This document shows positions 59,588 to 64,000 of a DNA stretch of 64,000 nt, one piece after another. The notes under the pieces are model-generated. The model was not told where the DNA came from. It was given only the letters and a program-made list of their open reading frames with translations, and did no database searches. The DNA is taken from contig NZ_JAINRC010000010.1 in assembly GCF_020400655.1 (NCBI RefSeq), forward strand, positions 186,001-250,000, in the 5' to 3' direction. Position numbers and translations under genes: made by a program. The number at the start of each line of letters is the position of its first letter. Within the stretch, counting starts at the first letter, position 1. Source of the stretch: Streptomyces spinosus. Lineage in GTDB: Bacteria; Actinomycetota; Actinomycetes; Streptomycetales; Streptomycetaceae.

Positions 59588-59773
59588 GAGTCGGTTCCTC
59601 CTCGATGGGGTCGTTCGCTCACCGCCCATCTTTCCTGCCAGGGGCGTGCCATGCGAGTGCGCCCCTGACAGGTGCGACACACCCAGCCGGTACGGCACGG
59701 CGCGGCAGGCCGCCGGACCGCGCTCCCGCGCCGGAACCCGTGCCCGCCGGCCTGCCCGCGATCCTGACGGAGA

Positions 59774-60631
59774 TCAGCCGATGTGGTAGCTGTCGCCGTA
59801 GACCTTCCAGTCGAGCGGGGTGTTCAGGTCGAGGTTGCCCTTGCGCAGGAAGACCCGCTGCGCGGTGTCCACGCGGCTGGTGTCGCTGTGGGCCTCCTCC
59901 TGCTTCATGGCCCACACCCGGGCGTCCAGGAAGGCGTTCAGGTACGCCGTCTCGTCGCCGCCCTGGGCCGGCGGCTTGGCGCTGCGCAGGGCGCGCTTGC
60001 GGATGTTGCGGAAGCTGGTCGGGTCGTCGCCGTCGCCGTGCATGACGATGGCGTCGTAGTAGATGAACTGGCCGAGCGCGCGCAGCCCGTCGGTCTTGCC
60101 CTGGGCGACGGCGGGGTTGAAGTAGACGCGGTCGCGTTCGTCGTTCTGGGCCTGCTGGAAGGCGGTGTCCTGCGCGGCCTTGCGCCAGTCCGCGGGGTAA
60201 TTGGGGTCCAGGCCCTGGTGCGAGTCGGTGCCGTTGACCTTCCGCAGGGCGGGCAGGTACTTGGCCAGGACGTTGCCGGGCTTGCGGTCGGCGTAGAGCT
60301 GGACCAGGTCGAGCATGTCGCCGGTCCCGGAACAGAAGCCGATGATGCCGGCCGTGTAGCCGCGCCCGTCGCCGATGTCCTCGATGTACTTGTACTGGGC
60401 CTTCCAGTCGAGCGAGGAGTTCTCCGCGCTCGACACCAGCTTCATGGCGATCTCCTTCTTCGCCGGGTCGTCCAGCCCGGGCGCCGCGGCCGAGGCCGTG
60501 CCGGCGCGGGAGACTCCGAGCAGGGCGCCGGAGGCGACGGCGCCGAGGGCGGCGACGACGGTCCGGCGGGAGAGACGGGTGGGGCCGGCGGGGCTCGCGG
60601 GGGCTGCCGCTTCGCGGTCTGCGTACACCAC
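59774..60631 (-). CDS. csn: GH46 chitosanase
   Basis: A 285-residue secreted chitosanase. A twin-arginine signal (LSRRTVVAALGAVASG, cleavage near ASAA) is followed by a mature domain very close to the Streptomyces N174 enzyme: SSAENSSLDWKAQYKYIEDI holds the two catalytic acids (Glu and Asp), then GYTAGIIGFCSGTGDM. It cleaves chitosan between glucosamine units. GTG at 60631 has GGAG 5 bases upstream, and a second GTG follows as the next codon. A CsnR-type operator lies 50 bp upstream. Confidence 0.93.
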   Translation of the reverse strand: MVYADREAAAPASPAGPTRLSRRTVVAALGAVASGALLGVSRAGTASAAAPGLDDPAKKEIAMKLVSSAENSSLDWKAQYKYIEDIGDGRGYTAGIIGFCSGTGDMLDLVQLYADRKPGNVLAKYLPALRKVNGTDSHQGLDPNYPADWRKAAQDTAFQQAQNDERDRVYFNPAVAQGKTDGLRALGQFIYYDAIVMHGDGDDPTSFRNIRKRALRSAKPPAQGGDETAYLNAFLDARVWAMKQEEAHSDTSRVDTAQRVFLRKGNLDLNTPLDWKVYGDSYHIG

Positions 60632-60683
60632 AGGGACTCCAAGGGGGAGTGGGGGGTGGGAGGTTGGTCCGTACCGGTACTGG

Positions 60684-60698
60684 TAGGAAAGTTTCCTA
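60684..60698. promoter_or_regulatory. CsnR-type operator of the chitosanase gene
   Basis: TAGGAAAGTTTCCTA is a perfect palindrome around one central base. The AGGAAA-N-TTTCCT core is the operator known to be bound by the ROK-family repressor CsnR in front of Streptomyces chitosanase genes. No ROK gene is in the window, so CsnR would act from elsewhere. Confidence 0.8.
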
Positions 60699-60776
60699 TC
60701 AAACGCGGTGCGGGCCGGTAACCCGGCAGACGAGAAGTTCGTAGGATCGGACAAGCACCCGGGCGCGGCCCGCGGC

Positions 60777-62321
60777 TCAGCCGTGCCGCGCCTTCCCCCG
60801 CTCCCGCGTGAGGGCGTACAACTCCCGGGAGGCGGCGATGAGTTCGCGCCTCTCCTCCCGTGAACCGACCATCGGCTGCGAGCCCTTGAGCGGAACCTGG
60901 GCACTCTCGGGCAGGAACCGGACGGTGAGCAGGCCGATCGCCCCGGCCAGCATCAGGTAGTAGGCGGGCATGAGGTCGTCGCCGGTGATGTCGACCAGCG
61001 CGGCGGTGACCAGCGGGGTGGTGCCGCCGAACGCGGCGACGGCGATGTTGAAGCCGATGCCCATGGCCGCGTAGCGGACGGCGGTCGGGAACAGGGCGGG
61101 CAGGGTGGCCGCGCTGGGGGCGGCGAAGCAGGCCAGCAGCGTGGCCAGGAGCAGCACCCCGAGGACCGGCGGCCAGGTGCCGTGCGCCTTGATGAGCAGG
61201 AAGGCGGGGACGGCGAGCACGATCATCGCGGCCGCGGCGACGGCGTAGAGCGGGCGCCGGCCGACCCGGTCGCTGAGCCGCCCGAGGAAGGTGATCAGCA
61301 CGACGATCCACACCATCCCGACGAGCACCAGGACGTCCGCGGAACCGCTGGAGCGGTGCAGGGTCTCGGTCTGGTAGGCGGGCAGATAGCCGGTGACCAT
61401 GTAGTTCGTGACGTTGTAGAGCAGCACCAGGCCCACGCAGACGAGCAGGGCCCGCCAGTGGTTGCCGATGATGTCCTTGAACTCGCTGCCCGCCGACTCC
61501 TGCGCCAGCGTCTTCTCGTGTTCGTCCAGTTGCTGCTGGAAGGCCGGGGACTCCTCCAGCTTCAGCCGCATGTAGAGGCCGATCACGCCGAGCGGCCCGG
61601 CGATCAGGAACGGCACGCGCCAGCCCCAGGAGAGCATCTGTTCGTCCGTCAGGGCCAGGTTGAGCAGGGTGACCAGGGCCGAGCCGAGGGCGTAGCCGGT
61701 GAAGGTGCCGAAGTCCAGCCAGCTGGAGAGGAAGCCGCGCCGGCGGTCCGGGGAGTACTCGGCGACGAAGGTGGTGGCTCCGCCGTACTCGCCGCCGGTC
61801 GAGAAGCCCTGGACCATGCGGGCCAGCAGCAGCAGCGCGGGCGCGGCGACGCCGATGGTGGCGTAGCCGGGGATCAGGCCGATGGCGAAGGTGCCGGCCG
61901 CCATCATGATCATGGTGGTGGCGAGCACCTTCTGCCGCCCGATCCGGTCGCCGAGCGGCCCGAAGACGAGCCCGCCGAGGGGCCGTACGACGAAGGCGGC
62001 GGCGAAGGTCGCGAACGAGGAGATGACCTGGGCGGCCGGGGAGGCGCCGGGGAAGAACACCTTGCCGATGGTGGCGGCGAGGTAGCTGTAGACACCGAAG
62101 TCGAACCACTCCATGCAGTTGCCGAGCGCGGAGGCGCCGACGGCACGCCGGAGCAGCGGGCGCTCGACGACCTGGACGTCGTCCGCGCGGAAGGCCCCCC
62201 GGTTGCGGCGGAGCCTGTGGGTCAGCTCCTCGCGTACCTGGCGCGGCAGCCGCGCCACCGCCCCGGTCCCCCGACGCCTGTCCCGGACCTCCGGTTCCCC
62301 ACCGGTCCGCGCACCGTTCAT
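60777..62321 (-). CDS. MFS transporter, metabolite:H+ symporter (ProP/KgtP-like) family
   Basis: A 514-residue, 12-helix transporter. Residues 1-55 are an unusually long basic cytosolic N-terminus. The MHS signature NCMEWFDFGVYSYL opens the first helix; the loop 2-3 motif GPLGDRIGRQKVL and the helix-5 region GFSTGGEYGGATTFVAEYSP are typical. Substrates in the family include proline/betaine, citrate and alpha-ketoglutarate; the one here is unknown. ATG at 62321 is backed by AAGGAGG 5 bases upstream. Downstream neighbour is the chitosanase, but they have separate promoters. Confidence 0.9.
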   Translation of the reverse strand: MNGARTGGEPEVRDRRRGTGAVARLPRQVREELTHRLRRNRGAFRADDVQVVERPLLRRAVGASALGNCMEWFDFGVYSYLAATIGKVFFPGASPAAQVISSFATFAAAFVVRPLGGLVFGPLGDRIGRQKVLATTMIMMAAGTFAIGLIPGYATIGVAAPALLLLARMVQGFSTGGEYGGATTFVAEYSPDRRRGFLSSWLDFGTFTGYALGSALVTLLNLALTDEQMLSWGWRVPFLIAGPLGVIGLYMRLKLEESPAFQQQLDEHEKTLAQESAGSEFKDIIGNHWRALLVCVGLVLLYNVTNYMVTGYLPAYQTETLHRSSGSADVLVLVGMVWIVVLITFLGRLSDRVGRRPLYAVAAAAMIVLAVPAFLLIKAHGTWPPVLGVLLLATLLACFAAPSAATLPALFPTAVRYAAMGIGFNIAVAAFGGTTPLVTAALVDITGDDLMPAYYLMLAGAIGLLTVRFLPESAQVPLKGSQPMVGSREERRELIAASRELYALTRERGKARHG

Positions 62322-62498
62322 GAGCGCCTCCTTGCTCCCGCTCCGTTGATCACCGCCTGCCCCAGTGGCCGATTCAGAAACGGAACCGCTCAATCCCATC
62401 CGGGACGGCGGTTGGACTTGCCGGGCGCCACGGAGCAGGGTGGAGGGCCCGCGCGCCCATGCGGGGCACCCCCTACGGCACCACCCGGAGAAGACCCG

Positions 62499-63542
62499 AT
62501 GACGTACGTCGCGGACCCCGCTCGCTATGACGGCACCATGCGCTACCGGCGCACCGGCCGTTCCGGACTGGACCTGCCGGTCCTGTCCCTCGGCTACTGG
62601 CACAACTTCGGCGACGACCGCCCCTTCGAGACCCAGCGCGAGATCGCGCTGCGCGCCTTCGACCTGGGGATCACCCACCACGACCTCGCCAACAACTACG
62701 GCCCGCCGTACGGCGCGGCGGAGCTGAACTTCGGACGGCTGCTGCGCACGGACCTGGCGCCGTACCGGGACGAGCTGGTGATCTCCACCAAGGCCGGCTG
62801 GGACATGTGGCCCGGCCCCTACGGGCAGGGCGGCGGCTCCCGGAAGTACCTGCTGGCCTCGCTGGACCAGTCGCTGTCCAGGACGGGCCTGGACTACGTC
62901 GACATCTTCTACTCCCACCGGCTGGACGCGAGCACGCCGCTGGAGGAGACCATGGGCGCGCTCGACACGGCCGTCCGCCAGGGCAAGGCCCTGTACGTAG
63001 GCATCTCCTCCTACGACGCCGAACGCACCCGGCAGGCGGCGGCGATCCTGCGCGAGCTCGGCACCCCGCTGCTGATCCACCAGCCGTCGTACAGCATGCT
63101 CAACCGCTGGATCGAGACCGACGGCCTGCTCGACGCGGCCGGCGAGGAGGGCTTCGGGGTCATCGGTTTCACGGCGCTCGCCCAGGGCCTGCTCACCGGC
63201 CGCTACCTGGACGGCGTTCCGGCGGACTCCCGGGCCGCGCGGGGCACGTCTCTGGACGCCTCCTGGCTGACGGACGACCTGCGGGACCGGCTGCGCGCCC
63301 TGAACGACATCGCGGCCCGGCGCGGGCAGACCCTGGCCCAGCTGGCGCTGGCCTGGGCACTGCGGGACGAGCGGGTGACCTCGCTCGTCATCGGCGCCTC
63401 GCGGGTGGAACAGCTGGAGCAGAACGTCGCCGCGCTGGAGAACCTCTCCTTCAGCGACGAGGAGCTGGCCGAGATCGACCGGTACGCGACCGAGGGCGGC
63501 GTGGACCTGTGGCGCGACGCCCGGCTGGGGAACCTCGACTGA
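62499..63542 (+). CDS. Aldo/keto reductase, L-glyceraldehyde-3-phosphate reductase type
   Basis: A 347-residue NADPH-dependent aldo/keto reductase similar to YghZ/MgrA (AKR14). Catalytic residues are present: Asp/Tyr in DLANNYGPP, Lys in ISTKAGWDMWPGPYG and His in FYSHRLD. The cofactor region VIGASRVEQLEQNV is near residue 300. It probably detoxifies methylglyoxal or related aldehydes. GGAGAAGACCCG precedes the ATG at 62499. Divergent from the transporter gene. Confidence 0.9.
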   Translation: MTYVADPARYDGTMRYRRTGRSGLDLPVLSLGYWHNFGDDRPFETQREIALRAFDLGITHHDLANNYGPPYGAAELNFGRLLRTDLAPYRDELVISTKAGWDMWPGPYGQGGGSRKYLLASLDQSLSRTGLDYVDIFYSHRLDASTPLEETMGALDTAVRQGKALYVGISSYDAERTRQAAAILRELGTPLLIHQPSYSMLNRWIETDGLLDAAGEEGFGVIGFTALAQGLLTGRYLDGVPADSRAARGTSLDASWLTDDLRDRLRALNDIAARRGQTLAQLALAWALRDERVTSLVIGASRVEQLEQNVAALENLSFSDEELAEIDRYATEGGVDLWRDARLGNLD

Positions 63543-63589
63543 GGCGCCCGGGGCGGCTCCCGGGCGCGCCCGTACATCGGGCGGGGGCA

Positions 63590-63660
63590 CTGGATGACAT
63601 CACGGTGGCACTCCATGACATTTTTCACTGACATGGAGGAATAAATAGGACATAATGGAC
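63590..63660. promoter_or_regulatory. AT-rich promoter region with TGACAT repeats
   Basis: TGACAT occurs at 63595-63600, 63616-63621 and 63629-63634. CTCCATG (63611-63617) and CATGGAG (63632-63638) form an inverted repeat around a TTTTT run. AATAAATAGGACATAAT then follows at 63640-63656, AT-rich against this genome and usable as a -10 region for the small gene at 63741. Confidence 0.5.
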
Positions 63661-63740
63661 GTCGCTACCCGCAGCACCTCGTCTTCCCAATCCACCGCCC
63701 CCGCGCACCACGCCCCGCGACCGCAAGGAGCCGCTCCCGT

Positions 63741-63923
63741 ATGGCGCACGGAGCCCACCGCACCCCGTCCCTGCCTCCGCACCCCGACCTGACCCTCGCC
63801 CGCGACTGCGAGCAGTGCCTCGGGTGGGGAACCGTCGTCACCCGCGACGGGGACCACGAACTGTGCCACTCGTGCCAGCCCGACCCCTTGGGCGACCAGG
63901 GGACGGCGGCCTCCGGAACCTGA
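63741..63923 (+). CDS. Small zinc-ribbon protein
   Basis: A 60-residue protein with DCEQCLGWGTVVTRDGDHELCHSCQ, that is two CxxC knuckles separated by 16 residues, the shape of a rubredoxin-like or DnaJ-type zinc ribbon. AAGGAG lies about 10 bases upstream of the ATG. The clear RBS, the AT-rich promoter and the Cys pattern support it as real. Function unknown. Confidence 0.7.
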   Translation: MAHGAHRTPSLPPHPDLTLARDCEQCLGWGTVVTRDGDHELCHSCQPDPLGDQGTAASGT

Positions 63924-63976
63924 CGCTCCGCCCCCGCCCGCTTCGGGCCCCTCCCCCGGACGATCACGCTCCGGGG

Positions 63977-63982
63977 TAGGGT
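63977..63982 (+). promoter_or_regulatory. Possible -10 element of a gene beyond the window
   Basis: TAGGGT followed by the AT-rich GGCTAAAAGTTTCACC at the window end looks like a Streptomyces -10 region. The gene it would serve is outside the window. 63924-63976 holds nothing else visible. Confidence 0.25.
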
Positions 63983-64000
63983 TCGGCTAAAAGTTTCACC

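Noticed and set aside
62322..63590. Possible long N-terminal extension of the MHS transporter across the aldo/keto reductase gene
   Set aside because: The transporter has its own ATG with a strong RBS at 62321; the extension is antisense to a complete reductase.

Overview
This 64 kb window is a chromosomal segment of a Streptomyces or a very close actinomycete. The evidence is the very high GC content, the codon use, frequent GTG (and one TTG) starts, GTGA/ATGA start-stop overlaps, and a typical family set: two SARP-type regulators with NB-ARC domains, Rv1733c-like and DUF5133-like proteins, a GH46 chitosanase with a CsnR-type operator, an ANTAR protein and a GH25 lysozyme. I see no rRNA, tRNA, CRISPR array, phage module or intact insertion sequence.

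Layout. 1-8.1 kb: a histone-H1-like DNA-binding protein, a 3-hydroxyisobutyrate-dehydrogenase-like reductase, and two SARP/NB-ARC regulators on either side of a chloramphenicol-phosphotransferase-like kinase. The second regulator is truncated and ends inside a 215-216 bp tandem duplication. 8.1-20.7 kb: housekeeping and envelope genes (CPBP protease, SDR, YihY/BrkB, a secreted peptidoglycan-binding-like protein, Rv1733c-like protein, a permease/TIGR03943 pair, serine hydrolase, SRPBCC, mannose-6-phosphate isomerase, DoxX, LysR).

20.8-36.9 kb is the centre of the window: a complete aerobic [NiFe]-hydrogenase locus of the group 1h type (formerly group 5, the high-affinity hydrogen scavenger of soil actinomycetes). 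The + strand carries a conserved unknown protein, a hemerythrin, the small and large subunits, a NifU-like protein, a DUF5947-like protein, two small proteins and hypA. The - strand carries hypX, the maturation endopeptidase, hypB, hypF, hypC, hypD and hypE, preceded by an iron-permease-like gene and an unknown gene. The two operons converge on a shared GC-rich hairpin between hypA and hypE. The small subunit shows the CxxD proximal-cluster signature and no Tat signal. HypX, the aerobic source of the active-site CO, fits assembly in air.

37-50 kb: two FAD monooxygenases (one divergent from a TetR gene with two clear operators), DUF1360, DUF2267 and ANTAR proteins, an AI-2E-family permease, a lipoprotein in a lower-GC patch, and an ArsR/SmtB sensor divergent from a P1B-4-type metal ATPase with a recognisable TGAA-N6-TTCA operator. 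50-64 kb: secreted and carbon-metabolism functions (MOSC, GH25, an M1 peptidase with an added N-terminal module, a secreted adenosine deaminase, DUF5133, SGNH hydrolase, phosphoglucomutase, GH46 chitosanase with its operator, an MHS-family transporter, an aldo/keto reductase and a small zinc-ribbon protein).

The best candidates for undescribed biology are the uncharacterised members of the hydrogenase operon (20853-22373, 26987-27193, 27201-27422 and possibly 36368-36892), the truncated SARP with its tandem duplication, a 70-bp palindromic element at 13042-13111, and an orphan operator at 38720-38735. All functions are inferred from reading translated sequence; no database search was run.
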